Source of the DNA: JBDHZK01 sp039811865 | GTDB lineage: Bacteria > Actinomycetota > Actinomycetes > Propionibacteriales > Propionibacteriaceae | Assembly: GCA_039811865.1 (NCBI GenBank) | Contig: JBDHZK010000138.1 | Span: 1 to 6,875 of the forward strand | Direction: 5' to 3' | DNA: 6,875 nucleotides | Part shown: one piece after another, positions 1-5,939 of the stretch | How the letters are laid out: each line of letters opens with the position of its first letter | Numbering within the stretch: position 1 is the first letter of the stretch | Program-made: the position numbers and the translations under genes | The notes under the pieces: generated by a model | What the model saw: the letters and a program-made list of their open reading frames with translations, nothing else | Databases searched by the model: none | Told to the model about the DNA's origin: nothing

Positions 1-777
1 GCACTGGCGGGCCTGTACGTCTCCCCGCCCGGTGCGTCCGCCTACGACGACGACACGCTGGGCCCGACCAAGCTGGCGGTACTGGTTTCCTCGCTCGCCG
101 GACTAGGCGGGTTCATCTGGGTCGTCACGGTGCTGCACATCCCGCATCACCCGCTCCCGATGCCGCCCTACGAACCCGGGCGGTGGGGGGTGGATGCGCT
201 GTTGGCCGTGGTGCCAGCCGTCCTCGCGACCGGGGTCGTAGCCGCGTTGTCGCCACTGCACCAACTCCTTGAACGGGCCCTTCGCGCCGTCGGCGGCGTG
301 CGTGTTCAGACGATCGTCGGCTCGCTCGCCTTCGCGTCGCTGGCTGGCGCGTGGCCGCTGCTGCTGTTCAGCGGACATGACAGCTTCGACCTGGTGCCCG
401 TGTGGACGGCGGCCGCGAGCTGGGGGCTGCTGGCCGGCTTGGCGTTGCTGAAGCCCTTGGCCATGGTGCTTTGCCTGTCCTCGGGTTGGCGGGGTGGAGA
501 GTTCTTTCCCTTGATGCTGACGGGGGCCTGCATCGGCGCGTTGACCACCGCGTTCCTTCCGATCTCGCTGGCCGCGGCGATGGTGGCCGGGATGGCAGCC
601 GCTACCGCCATGGGACTGCGCAAGCCGGTTGCCGCGATCCTCATCGTCGCCTTCCTGGCCGGGGGGACGGCGCTGATTGCGATGTTGGTCGGGGGTGCGG
701 TCGCCGCCTTGGCCCTGATTCCCAAAGCAGCGTCACCGACACAGCCGCCACCGGACGAACCGACGGCTGACTCCTGA
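1..777 (+). CDS. ClC-family chloride channel/transporter, C-terminal part (5' end outside window)
   Basis: The frame is open from the first base to the TGA at 775-777, giving about 258 residues; the true start lies upstream. ClC proteins are dimeric membrane chloride channels or Cl-/H+ exchangers. The visible signature is G-W-R-G-G-E-F-F-P at about residues 165-173, matching the conserved GGxFxP anion-site motif at the start of helix N, preceded by a KPLAMVLCLSSG segment. It is followed by a helix rich in Ala/Gly (AAAMVAGMAAATAMGLRKPVAAILIV), which corresponds to the usual GMAAxxAGxTRxPLTAI region. Multiple hydrophobic segments fill the rest, and the protein ends in a short Pro-rich polar tail without CBS domains. 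The first half, carrying the GKEGP-type gating glutamate, is not in the window, so channel and exchanger cannot be told apart. The family call is solid; the exact transport mode is not. Confidence 0.85.
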   Translation, partial: ALAGLYVSPPGASAYDDDTLGPTKLAVLVSSLAGLGGFIWVVTVLHIPHHPLPMPPYEPGRWGVDALLAVVPAVLATGVVAALSPLHQLLERALRAVGGVRVQTIVGSLAFASLAGAWPLLLFSGHDSFDLVPVWTAAASWGLLAGLALLKPLAMVLCLSSGWRGGEFFPLMLTGACIGALTTAFLPISLAAAMVAGMAAATAMGLRKPVAAILIVAFLAGGTALIAMLVGGAVAALALIPKAASPTQPPPDEPTADS

Positions 778-788
778 GAGGTTCAGGA
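772..788 (+). terminator. Weak inverted repeat overlapping the ClC stop codon
   Basis: TCCTGA and TCAGGA form a 6-bp stem around a 5-nt loop, overlapping the stop codon. There is no T-run, so it is at best a weak terminator and may be chance. No better terminator candidate was seen between this gene and the next start at 1015. Confidence 0.2.
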
Positions 789-881
789 TGCAATCGCCAG
801 GTGGATCGGGCGTTGTTCCGGCGTCCATCGTTTGTCTTTCGGCGCCTGGCTGGGCGTTTCTCAGGCAATGGCTCGCTTTCT

Positions 882-911
882 TAGACGGTGGTCCGCGGCC
901 GATCCCATACC
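882..911 (+). promoter_or_regulatory. Possible promoter for the HdeD/K+ channel pair
   Basis: The 237-nt gap before the HdeD gene contains TAGACG (882-887, 4 of 6 to TTGACA) and CATACC (906-911) with an 18-nt spacer. The -10 lacks the final T, so support is weak. Just downstream is a 10-bp palindrome, GGACCGGTCC (928-937), that could be an operator or chance. No GTTT-N(13-16)-GGGTA stress-sigma motif was found here. The rest of the gap shows nothing convincing. Confidence 0.2.
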
Positions 912-1005
912 TATCAGTAAGGTTGATGGACCGGTCCGCGCCTTGTGTGTGTGGGCACCTGTCCGACCTCTTTCGGTGGGAGCGCAACGAACCTCACCAG
1001 CCCTC

Positions 1006-1010
1006 GGAGG
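1006..1010 (+). promoter_or_regulatory. Ribosome binding site deciding the HdeD-protein start
   Basis: GGAGG lies 4 nt before the ATG at 1015. The frame stays open further upstream to a TTG at 832, but those extra residues are polar and unlike the family. The Shine-Dalgarno site therefore favours 1015, although the spacing is on the short side. Confidence 0.65.
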
Positions 1011-1014
1011 GATC

Positions 1015-1569
1015 ATGACCAACCTGCTCCGTCGTTCGTCCAATCAGTTGATCATCACGGGCGTGATCGCCATCGTCTTCGGCCTGATCGCATCGATCTT
1101 CCCGATCGGAACCGCCGTGACCCTCGTCCTGATCTGGGGTGCGTACGCCCTGGTGGACGGAGTACTGGCGCTGATCACCGCCTTTCGTCTTGAGGGACGC
1201 CCGGCCAGGGCCGTGTTGATCGCGGTCGGTGTGATCGGCATCGTGGCGGGTCTGATGGCCCTCCTCAGGCCCGTTGACAGCGCCGTCGCGCTGGCGTGGG
1301 CGCTGGGCGTATGGCTGATCGTGCGGGCCATCTTCGAGCTGGCGTCCGCGTTCGCCGATCAACCCCGCGGTCCGCGCTGGTTGATCGCGCTCACGGGTGC
1401 CCTCTGGTTGCTGGCCGGCATTCTGATGGTGGCGTTCCCCGGCCAGGCCGCGGTCACGATCGCCGTCTGGCTGGGCATGATCGCGATCGGCTGCGGGATC
1501 CTCGGCATCCTCGCCGGGCTGGCCCTTCGGTCCAGGGCCGCCCAGGTCTCCGACGCTTCGCTGGGATGA
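1015..1569 (+). CDS. HdeD-like/DUF308 six-helix membrane protein
   Basis: This 184-residue protein is almost entirely hydrophobic, with about six predicted membrane helices (roughly 11-29, 34-57, 65-84, 88-112, 123-141, 147-170). It looks like three helical hairpins repeated: the turns I-F-P-I-G-T-A-V-T-L (about 28-37), L-R-P-V-D-S-A-V-A-L (84-93) and A-F-P-G-Q-A-A-V-T-I (140-149) align with each other, which is typical of the DUF308/HdeD family. E. coli HdeD is linked to acid resistance, but the biochemical activity of the family is not established. The start at 1015 follows GGAGG. The last four bases overlap the start of the potassium-channel gene (ATGA), so the two genes are almost certainly co-transcribed and translationally coupled. 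Length and fold fit the family; any specific role here is inference. Confidence 0.85.
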   Translation: MTNLLRRSSNQLIITGVIAIVFGLIASIFPIGTAVTLVLIWGAYALVDGVLALITAFRLEGRPARAVLIAVGVIGIVAGLMALLRPVDSAVALAWALGVWLIVRAIFELASAFADQPRGPRWLIALTGALWLLAGILMVAFPGQAAVTIAVWLGMIAIGCGILGILAGLALRSRAAQVSDASLG

Positions 1570-2063
1570 ACCCCCGCAGGGGACTGCTGGTCCTCCTGCC
1601 CAAGCCGTGGTGGGTGGTCGCCAACGGCGTGTTGCTGGTGGCGTTGTTCTACGTAGTGCCGTTCGACGACGATCGATCGCTGCTGTTTCGAGCGCTCGGC
1701 TCTGCGGCAGTCCTAGTGGCGCTTGCTGTCGTGGTCGCACGTGGACTGCAACGCCACGCTGATCCGGTTGGCCGCTCGGTCACGACGTTGCTGCTGGTGA
1801 TCGTGAGCTTCTCGGCGATCTTCTACGGGCTGTCGAGAATCGAGGGACAGTTCGCTGGGCTGCACACCCGCACCGATGCGCTCTACTTCACGGTGGTCAC
1901 CATGGCCACTATCGGTTACGGCGACATCCACCCGACCGGCCAGGCTGCCAGAATCGTCACCGTGCTGGCGGTCGTGTTCAACCTGATCTTCGTTGCGGCG
2001 TTGGTTTCTACGATTGCCGCCCGGTTACGCGACCGCCGCCCTCACCCCGAATCCCGCCTTTAG
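1566..2063 (+). CDS. Small potassium channel of the Ion_trans_2 (two-TM pore) family
   Basis: This 165-residue protein carries the selectivity filter T-I-G-Y-G-D at about 115-120, inside the pore stretch ALYFTVVTMATIGYGDIHPTG, which is diagnostic for K+ channels. The predicted layout is two N-terminal helices (about 18-33 and 43-59), then the pore module: outer helix (about 72-89), pore helix and filter (105-120), inner helix (128-151). A short basic tail follows, with no RCK/TrkA_N domain and no cyclic-nucleotide domain, so gating by a cytoplasmic ligand domain is not evident. As with related channels, it should act as a tetramer in the cytoplasmic membrane. The ATG lies in the ATGA overlap with the HdeD-like gene, and only a poor Shine-Dalgarno match precedes it, which suggests translational coupling. 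The family call is very secure; the physiological role (K+ uptake or leak, membrane potential) is inferred. Confidence 0.92.
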   Translation: MNPRRGLLVLLPKPWWVVANGVLLVALFYVVPFDDDRSLLFRALGSAAVLVALAVVVARGLQRHADPVGRSVTTLLLVIVSFSAIFYGLSRIEGQFAGLHTRTDALYFTVVTMATIGYGDIHPTGQAARIVTVLAVVFNLIFVAALVSTIAARLRDRRPHPESRL

Positions 2064-2218
2064 CCCTGATCCCGACCGGGTGCTGCGTGGGTGGTCACCC
2101 CCATCCGGGGAGGTTGGCGACCCCACTGCTGCCGCCGAGTCTGGATCTGGTCGCCGGCCTGCGGCATCGTCGTTCTCGGGAGCGAAAAGCCCAACCGGGG
2201 CGGCCCCGACCAACAGCG

Positions 2219-2224
2219 AAGGAG
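2219..2224 (+). promoter_or_regulatory. Strong ribosome binding site of the CsbD-like gene
   Basis: AAGGAG lies 6 nt before the ATG at 2231. This spacing favours 2231 over the in-frame ATG at 2237. The 167-nt gap upstream (2064-2230) shows only a small GC hairpin and no promoter that I can defend. Confidence 0.75.
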
Positions 2225-2230
2225 AGACAA

Positions 2231-2401
2231 ATGGGCATGGCGGACAAGCTGGAGAACATCAAGGACAACGTTGTCGGCTCCGTCAAAGAGGCAGTCGGCA
2301 AGGTTACGGACAACGAGCGTCTCGAAGCCGAGGGCAAAGCCCAGGACGCGACCGGCGATCTGAAGCAGGCGGGCGAAAAGGTCAAGGACGCCTTCCGCTG
2401 A
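2231..2401 (+). CDS. CsbD-like general stress protein
   Basis: This is a 56-residue, highly charged, Cys- and Trp-free protein. Its pattern KLENIKDNVVGSVKEAVGKV...LEAEGKAQDATGDLKQAGEKVKDA is characteristic of the CsbD family (small hydrophilic helical proteins; Bacillus CsbD is controlled by the general stress factor sigma-B). Two similar amphipathic units are visible (about 7-25 and 32-54), each with K-x-x-x-G-x-x-K/Q-x-A spacing. There is no membrane segment or signal peptide, so it is cytoplasmic. The molecular function of the family is unknown. It has its own strong Shine-Dalgarno site and is closed by a strong terminator hairpin, so it forms either its own transcript or the last gene after the potassium channel. 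No stress-sigma promoter motif could be seen upstream. Confidence 0.9.
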   Translation: MGMADKLENIKDNVVGSVKEAVGKVTDNERLEAEGKAQDATGDLKQAGEKVKDAFR

Positions 2402-2442
2402 GGTTCGCTGACCCTCGAACAGTTTCCGACTGGGCGGAAATG

Positions 2443-2471
2443 GAGACCCCGGGCCTTGGGCCCGGGGTCTT
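2443..2471 (+). terminator. Strong intrinsic-type terminator after the CsbD-like gene
   Basis: AGACCCCGGGCC (2444-2455) pairs perfectly with GGCCCGGGGTCT (2459-2470) around a 3-nt loop, and a G-T wobble (2443/2471) extends the stem. T-rich TCTTCC follows rather than a full T-run, as is common in high-GC actinobacteria. It lies 42 nt after the CsbD stop and about 50 nt before the kinase start, so it should insulate the kinase gene from upstream transcription. Confidence 0.75.
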
Positions 2472-2510
2472 CCGTCTGCCCGGTGGCGGCGCCGCGGGTG
2501 CGCTGGGGCC

Positions 2511-2516
2511 CATACT
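2511..2516 (+). promoter_or_regulatory. Probable -10 element of a leaderless Ser/Thr kinase transcript
   Basis: CATACT matches TATAAT at 4 of 6 positions, including the key A2 and T6, and ends exactly 6 nt before the GTG start. Transcription would then begin at or next to the start codon. The only Shine-Dalgarno-like bases (GAGG, 2517-2520) are 2 nt from the GTG, too close to work. No clear -35 is seen in the GC-rich stretch upstream. Confidence 0.45.
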
Positions 2517-2522
2517 GAGGCG

Positions 2523-3596
2523 GTGCAGCGGATACATCCCGGCTTCGTCCTCGGGGGTCGATACCGGCTGGTCGAGCGGATCGCCGCCGGCGGGATGGGC
2601 GAAGTCTGGCTGGTGGAGGACGAGCGGCTCCATCGTCCCCGAGCGATCAAGGTGCTGCACCCGCACACAGCGGCCGAGATGGTCCACGCCAGGCGTTTCC
2701 GAGAAGAGGCCCTGATCGGTGCGCGGCTGGAGCACCCGAACATCGTGGCCGTGCACGACGTCGGCGATGAGGCCGGCCTGGAATACCTAGTGATGGAGTA
2801 TGTGCCCGGCCGGAGCCTCGCCGATGTGCTGAACGCCCAGGGGCGGATGACGGCCCAAGCCGTGCGCCGGCTACTGGAGCAGGTGGGTTCGGCGCTCGGG
2901 GCCGCGCACGCGTCCGGCATCGTGCATCGAGACGTCAAACCCGCCAACATCTTGATGATGGTCGACGGCACCGCCAAACTGACCGACTTCGGCATCGCCA
3001 AGGTGGCGCAGGGTTTGGCGTTGACGAAGACCGGAGAGCTGCTGGGGACACCGCACTACCTGAGTCCCGAGCAGGCGCTGGGTCGCCAGGCGATCCCCGC
3101 CTCCGACGTCTACGCGCTGGGTGTCGTCGCTCATGAGGCGCTCACCGGGGTCAAGCCGTTCGACGCCGAAACCCCGGTCGCGATCGCCGTCGCCCACGCC
3201 TACCAGGACGCGCCCGAACTGCCGGCCAACACACCGTCGGACATCGCGGAACTGATCACCGCCTGCCTCGAGAAGGACGTTCGCCGACGTCCCGCCGACG
3301 GCGCGGAGGTCGTGGCCAGGCTGAGTACCTCCGACCCACCTGTTCGCGTCCCAGATCCCGAACCAGCGCGGGCGCCGCTGCTCAAGGTGCCGGAACTCTC
3401 GGCACGACCGGCATCCGATCTCCCCGCCCAAGCGGGGCGGCAGTCCGGAGGTGCCCACGTCGAGCTCGCCGCGTCGCCGCCTTCGCCAGCGACGTTGCAG
3501 CGGCCGCGGACGCTTCGACCCACCCTGCTCGCCTATGTCGTCGCGGCCGCCGTGCTCGCCTTCTTCGTAGTGTTGATCTACCTCACCAACCGGTGA
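2523..3596 (+). CDS. Membrane-anchored eukaryotic-type Ser/Thr protein kinase (PknB-like, no PASTA domains)
   Basis: This 357-residue protein has a complete Hanks-type kinase domain at about 14-268. The glycine loop reads I-A-A-G-G-M-G-E-V-W (20-29), the ATP lysine is K43 (AIKVL), and a C-helix glutamate lies in FREEALIGARL. The catalytic loop is H-R-D-V-K-P-A-N (135-142, Asp137), the Mg2+ motif is DFG (155-157), and S-P-E is at 181-183. The activation loop has T168 and T170 in L-T-K-T, at the same place as the two autophosphorylated threonines of M. tuberculosis PknB, so activation by autophosphorylation is likely. A Pro/Ala-rich linker (about 270-330) leads to one membrane helix (about 333-354) and only about 3-5 external residues. 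It therefore has no PASTA or other sensor domain. GTG at 2523 starts 12 codons before the kinase core and is probably leaderless. Substrates are unknown; the neighbouring stress and channel genes are candidates by context only. Confidence 0.93.
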   Translation: MQRIHPGFVLGGRYRLVERIAAGGMGEVWLVEDERLHRPRAIKVLHPHTAAEMVHARRFREEALIGARLEHPNIVAVHDVGDEAGLEYLVMEYVPGRSLADVLNAQGRMTAQAVRRLLEQVGSALGAAHASGIVHRDVKPANILMMVDGTAKLTDFGIAKVAQGLALTKTGELLGTPHYLSPEQALGRQAIPASDVYALGVVAHEALTGVKPFDAETPVAIAVAHAYQDAPELPANTPSDIAELITACLEKDVRRRPADGAEVVARLSTSDPPVRVPDPEPARAPLLKVPELSARPASDLPAQAGRQSGGAHVELAASPPSPATLQRPRTLRPTLLAYVVAAAVLAFFVVLIYLTNR

Positions 3597-3631
3597 TCGC
3601 GCACGCGGTGGGGTCTCCCGATTGGGGCTGA

Positions 3632-3650
3632 CACCCATCCGGGCTGGGTG
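3632..3650 (+). terminator. Weak hairpin after the Ser/Thr kinase gene
   Basis: CACCCA (3632-3637) and TGGGTG (3645-3650) form a 6-bp stem with a 7-nt loop, 36 nt after the kinase stop. There is no T-run. It may be a weak terminator; read-through into the GlsB-like gene cannot be excluded. Confidence 0.25.
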
Positions 3651-3675
3651 GAACGTGCACTGCGGCCGTTAGCGC

Positions 3676-3705
3676 TTGAGGCGGGGTGGCAGCGGTCCAT
3701 AACGT
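3676..3705 (+). promoter_or_regulatory. Possible promoter of the GlsB-like gene
   Basis: TTGAGG (3676-3681) is followed by TAACGT (3700-3705) after 18 nt, or by the overlapping CATAAC (3698-3703) after 16 nt. Both resemble housekeeping -35/-10 elements. A start near 3711 would leave a leader of about 55 nt. It contains a 6-bp inverted repeat (TGGGGA 3706-3711, TCCCCA 3725-3730) ahead of the ribosome binding site. Confidence 0.35.
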
Positions 3706-3751
3706 TGGGGACATCAGCAACCGCTCCCCACCAACCGGAGCCACAATCAAG

Positions 3752-3757
3752 AAGGAG
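3752..3757 (+). promoter_or_regulatory. Strong ribosome binding site of the GlsB-like gene
   Basis: AAGGAG lies 8 nt before the ATG at 3766, close to ideal, and it fixes the start. Confidence 0.8.
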
Positions 3758-3765
3758 TTACAACC

Positions 3766-4032
3766 ATGAGCATTCTCGCCTGGATCATCATCGGCGGCCT
3801 GGCCGGCTGGATCGCCTCCAAGATCATGGGCACCGACGCCCAGCAGGGCCTGCTGCTGAACATCGTCGTCGGCATCGTCGGTGGCATCGTGGGCGGCTGG
3901 ATCCTGTCGATCTTCGGCGGAAACCCGATGGGTGACGGCTGGATCGTCAGCCTGTTGACCGCGACGTTCGGCTCGGTCGTCCTGCTCTTCCTGATCGGCT
4001 TGGTAACCGGTCGCCGCCGCGCCCATAGCTGA
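3766..4032 (+). CDS. GlsB/YeaQ/YmgE-family (transglycosylase-associated) stress membrane protein
   Basis: This 88-residue protein has three predicted membrane helices (about 3-21, 29-50, 58-81). The N-terminal pattern W-I-I-I-G-G-L-A-G-W-I-A-S-K-I-M-G is the hallmark of the family. A glycine-zipper stretch, G-I-V-G-G-I-V-G-G-W (36-45), and a final basic R-R-R tail complete it. Family members are small inner-membrane proteins repeatedly associated with stress responses (GlsB, YeaQ, YmgE); their mechanism is unknown, and the older name 'transglycosylase-associated' does not imply an enzyme. The length is normal for the family. The gene has its own strong Shine-Dalgarno site, probably its own promoter, and a strong downstream hairpin, so it is likely monocistronic. 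Confidence 0.9.
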   Translation: MSILAWIIIGGLAGWIASKIMGTDAQQGLLLNIVVGIVGGIVGGWILSIFGGNPMGDGWIVSLLTATFGSVVLLFLIGLVTGRRRAHS

Positions 4033-4064
4033 CCCCGAAGCGCCACAAACCACCGCGTACCGGC

Positions 4065-4102
4065 CCGGGCGCCCTGAAGGAATCCTCCTCCAGGGCGCCC
4101 GG
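4065..4102. terminator. Terminator hairpin between convergent genes (possibly bidirectional)
   Basis: CCGGGCGCCCTG (4065-4076) pairs perfectly with CAGGGCGCCCGG (4091-4102) around a 14-nt loop. It sits between the GlsB-like stop (4032) and the response-regulator stop (4138) on the other strand. On the + strand it is followed by T-rich TTCGTTGT, so it best fits termination of the GlsB-like transcript. The stem could also work in the reverse direction, but no T-run follows there. Confidence 0.75.
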
Positions 4103-4137
4103 TTCGTTGTGCGGTGGACCCGGACCGGGCGCGGCGG

Positions 4138-4806
4138 TCAGGGCTCGATCAGGCCCGTTCGGATCGCGTACCGAGTCAGCTCCAGCCGGTCGCGCATACC
4201 CAGCTTGTCCAAGATGTTGGCGCGATGCCGTTCGACCGTCTTGGGGCTGACGAACAGCAGGTCGGCGATCTCCTTGCCGCTGTGACCCTCGGCGATCAGC
4301 TTGAGGACCTCCTCCTCGCGCGGCGACAGGACGGACGACTGCGCCGCCTCGCGAGGGCCGGACAAGAAGTCGCGGATGATCGCCTGCATGGCGCCGGGAT
4401 AGAGGAACGGTTCGCCGCGCAATGCCGCTCGGCAGGCCACGATCAGATCCCGGTCGGCCACCGACTTGTGGACGTAGCCGGCGGCGCCCAGCTTCAACGC
4501 CTCGAACAGGTACTGCTCGTTGTCGTGCATGGACAAGATCAGCATCGCCAGGTCGGGCCAGCGGCGGCCGATCTCCCGCGCGGCCTGCAGTCCGGTCATG
4601 CGGGGCATCGAGACGTCGAGGATCACCAGATCGATGCCACCTTGGGCGATCCGGTCGATCGCGGCGGCCCCGTCCCCAACCTCGGCGACGACGGACAGGT
4701 CGGGCTGGGAGTCGATGATCATCCGGATCCCGGAGCGCACCAGCAGATGATCATCGGCCAGCAGGACCCTTGCCGGAGAGCGGCGGGCGGCGGTTGGAGC
4801 GCTCAC
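4138..4806 (-). CDS. NarL/LuxR-family two-component response regulator
   Basis: This 222-residue DNA-binding regulator has a receiver domain at about 12-128. The acidic pair is D18-D19, the phospho-acceptor is D64 in V-I-L-D-V-S-M-P, the switch residue is S92 (LILSMHD), and K114 lies in Y-V-H-K-S. A linker leads to a LuxR-type helix-turn-helix at about 157-222 (LSPREEEVLKLIAEGHSGKEIADLLFVSPKTVERHRANILDKLG). All phosphotransfer residues are intact. It lies downstream of the histidine kinase gene on the same strand, 104 nt after its stop, so the kinase is its obvious partner. The start is GTG at 4806: no Shine-Dalgarno site precedes it, but TAGAGT lies 6 nt upstream, suggesting an independent leaderless transcript. 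The target genes are unknown. Confidence 0.93.
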   Translation of the reverse strand: MSAPTAARRSPARVLLADDHLLVRSGIRMIIDSQPDLSVVAEVGDGAAAIDRIAQGGIDLVILDVSMPRMTGLQAAREIGRRWPDLAMLILSMHDNEQYLFEALKLGAAGYVHKSVADRDLIVACRAALRGEPFLYPGAMQAIIRDFLSGPREAAQSSVLSPREEEVLKLIAEGHSGKEIADLLFVSPKTVERHRANILDKLGMRDRLELTRYAIRTGLIEP

Positions 4807-4812
4807 AGCGCC

Positions 4813-4818
4813 ACTCTA
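4813..4818 (-). promoter_or_regulatory. Probable -10 element of a leaderless response-regulator transcript
   Basis: Read on the - strand, TAGAGT fits the actinobacterial -10 form TANNNT and ends 6 nt before the GTG at 4806. No ribosome binding site is visible in between. The -35 region is not clear. This would let the regulator be made separately from its kinase. Confidence 0.5.
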
Positions 4819-4881
4819 GGCCCCAGACGCGCGTCGGCAGTCAGGCAATGGCAGCGAGCGCGCGGCTACCGTCCGGGGCGG

Positions 4882-4896
4882 CGTCGTCGGACGACG
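4882..4896 (-). repeat. Hairpin in the gap between sensor kinase and response regulator
   Basis: CGTCGT and ACGACG pair around CCG/CGG, and two more G-C pairs follow after a bulge. It lies about 15 nt after the kinase stop on the - strand. There is no T-run. It may attenuate or stabilise the kinase transcript, or be chance. Confidence 0.3.
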
Positions 4897-4910
4897 GCCA
4901 ACCGGATCGC

Positions 4911-5933
4911 TCACGCGAGCCACTCGGGCGGTGGAAACACCGTCGTCGTGGGCAGCGGCCGGGTCGGCGGATCGTCCCCGGATCCGCCGGAGCCGGAGAC
5001 GGTCATGGGGATCCGCACGACGACCCGCGTCCCAATACCCGGCTCACTGATCCGTTCGAAGGTGCCCCCGACCAAACGGGCTCGCTCGCGCATGCTGTAC
5101 GTCCCGGTACCGTCCGCACCGGCCGTTCCGACGCCGTCGTCGCTGATGGTGAGCACCATCGTTTCGCCGGCCCGGGCCAGGTGGATGGCCACGTGAGTGG
5201 CCCGGGCGTGCTTGACGATGTTGGTGACCGCCTCTTGAGTGATCCGGAAGATGACCAGGTCCCGGTCGGTGTCGGCGCCCAGGTTCGGGGTGACGTCCAG
5301 TTCGATGGTGATGCCGGCGAGGTGCCGGGCATCCTCGACCGCCGATTCCAGGGCGGCTCCGATGCCCAGGTCGGCCAGCGCGCCCGGACGAAGCCGTCTC
5401 GAAATGGTGCGGACCTCATCGAGAGCGGCCCGGGCGGCATCCGTGATCTGTTCGAACTCGGGACGCAGCTCCTGTGGCAACTCCTCTGTCTTCATTCGCA
5501 GCCTGATCAGCAGGAACGTCATCGTCTGACCGACCTCGTCGTGGAGTTCGCGGGCAATCCGGGCCCGTTCCTCCTCTTGGCTGCGCAGCGCCGCCCTGAC
5601 GGTTCGGATCCGCTCGGCCCGAAGCCGGTCGAGCATCAGGTTGTAGGCCCGGGTGAGCGCGGCCACCTCGTCGGTGCCGGAGACGGGCAACGCCGACACC
5701 TCTTCGGGCCCGTCGACCTCGTCGATCGACTCCTTCAGGGTCGCCAGCGGAGTCAGGGCGTTCCCGATCAGTGCCGCGTCGATGATGATCGCGCCGAGCG
5801 CCCCTAGCGCCAGAATGGAGAGCTGTTCCCCGGTCGGGGTGGCCGCGATCTCGAAGGGGGAGAGGGCGAGCAGGATCACTCCGACAATCAGCGTGGCGGA
5901 GCTCCCCAACAACAGTCGCCAGTACAACGGCAC
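4911..5933 (-). CDS. HisKA_3-type membrane sensor histidine kinase with HAMP region
   Basis: This 340-residue protein has two membrane helices (about 7-25 and 38-60) joined by a loop of only about 12 residues, so it has no extracytoplasmic sensor domain. A HAMP-like linker (about 58-115) leads to the HisKA_3 dimerisation helices with phospho-acceptor H131 in A-R-E-L-H-D-E-V-G-Q. The HATPase domain follows: N-box asparagine N237 in Q-E-A-V-T-N-I-V-K-H-A, G1 box D-D-G-V-G (265-269), and M-R-E-R-A-R-L-V-G-G (281-290). The usual G-L-x-G before M-R-E-R is replaced by G-T-Y-S, a small deviation in the ATP-lid region. A Gly/Pro-rich tail (about 312-340) extends past the ATPase fold. The GTG at 5933 places the first helix at the very N-terminus, as in relatives. 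The frame continues upstream to a stop at 6024 but would add only polar residues. It should phosphorylate the downstream NarL-type regulator; the signal is unknown, probably sensed in or through the membrane. Confidence 0.92.
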   Translation of the reverse strand: MPLYWRLLLGSSATLIVGVILLALSPFEIAATPTGEQLSILALGALGAIIIDAALIGNALTPLATLKESIDEVDGPEEVSALPVSGTDEVAALTRAYNLMLDRLRAERIRTVRAALRSQEEERARIARELHDEVGQTMTFLLIRLRMKTEELPQELRPEFEQITDAARAALDEVRTISRRLRPGALADLGIGAALESAVEDARHLAGITIELDVTPNLGADTDRDLVIFRITQEAVTNIVKHARATHVAIHLARAGETMVLTISDDGVGTAGADGTGTYSMRERARLVGGTFERISEPGIGTRVVVRIPMTVSGSGGSGDDPPTRPLPTTTVFPPPEWLA

Positions 5934-5939
5934 ATGCGC

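Noticed and set aside
944..953. Short GT repeat as a phase-variable tract
   Set aside because: Only about four GT units, far from the start codon; too short to support slippage.
832..1014. N-terminal extension of the HdeD-like gene to a TTG start
   Set aside because: The extra 61 residues do not resemble the family and would hide the GGAGG site in front of ATG 1015.
994..1740. Open frame of 248 codons on the - strand
   Set aside because: It is antisense to the HdeD-like and K+ channel genes; Arg/Gln/Pro-rich product typical of GC-driven shadow frames.
2064..2230. Stress-sigma promoter (GTTT-N13-16-GGGTA) upstream of the CsbD-like gene
   Set aside because: CsbD genes are often controlled this way, so I looked for it, but neither half is present in this gap.
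2060..3001. Open frame of 313 codons on the - strand
   Set aside because: It is antisense to the CsbD-like gene, its terminator and the Ser/Thr kinase core; Ser/Arg/Pro-rich product without motifs.
3704..3730. DosR-like box around GTTGGGGAC upstream of the GlsB-like gene
   Set aside because: Only one half resembles the consensus; the second inverted half is 13 nt away and does not give the required compact palindrome.
4114..5196. Open frame of 360 codons on the + strand
   Set aside because: It lies opposite the response regulator and the 3' part of the sensor kinase. Both have full family motifs on the - strand; the + frame product is low-complexity Arg/Gly/Asp-rich with no recognisable domain.
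4770..5807. Open frame of 345 codons on the + strand
   Set aside because: It is antisense to the sensor kinase, whose H, N and G boxes are all on the - strand. The frame is open because of high GC.
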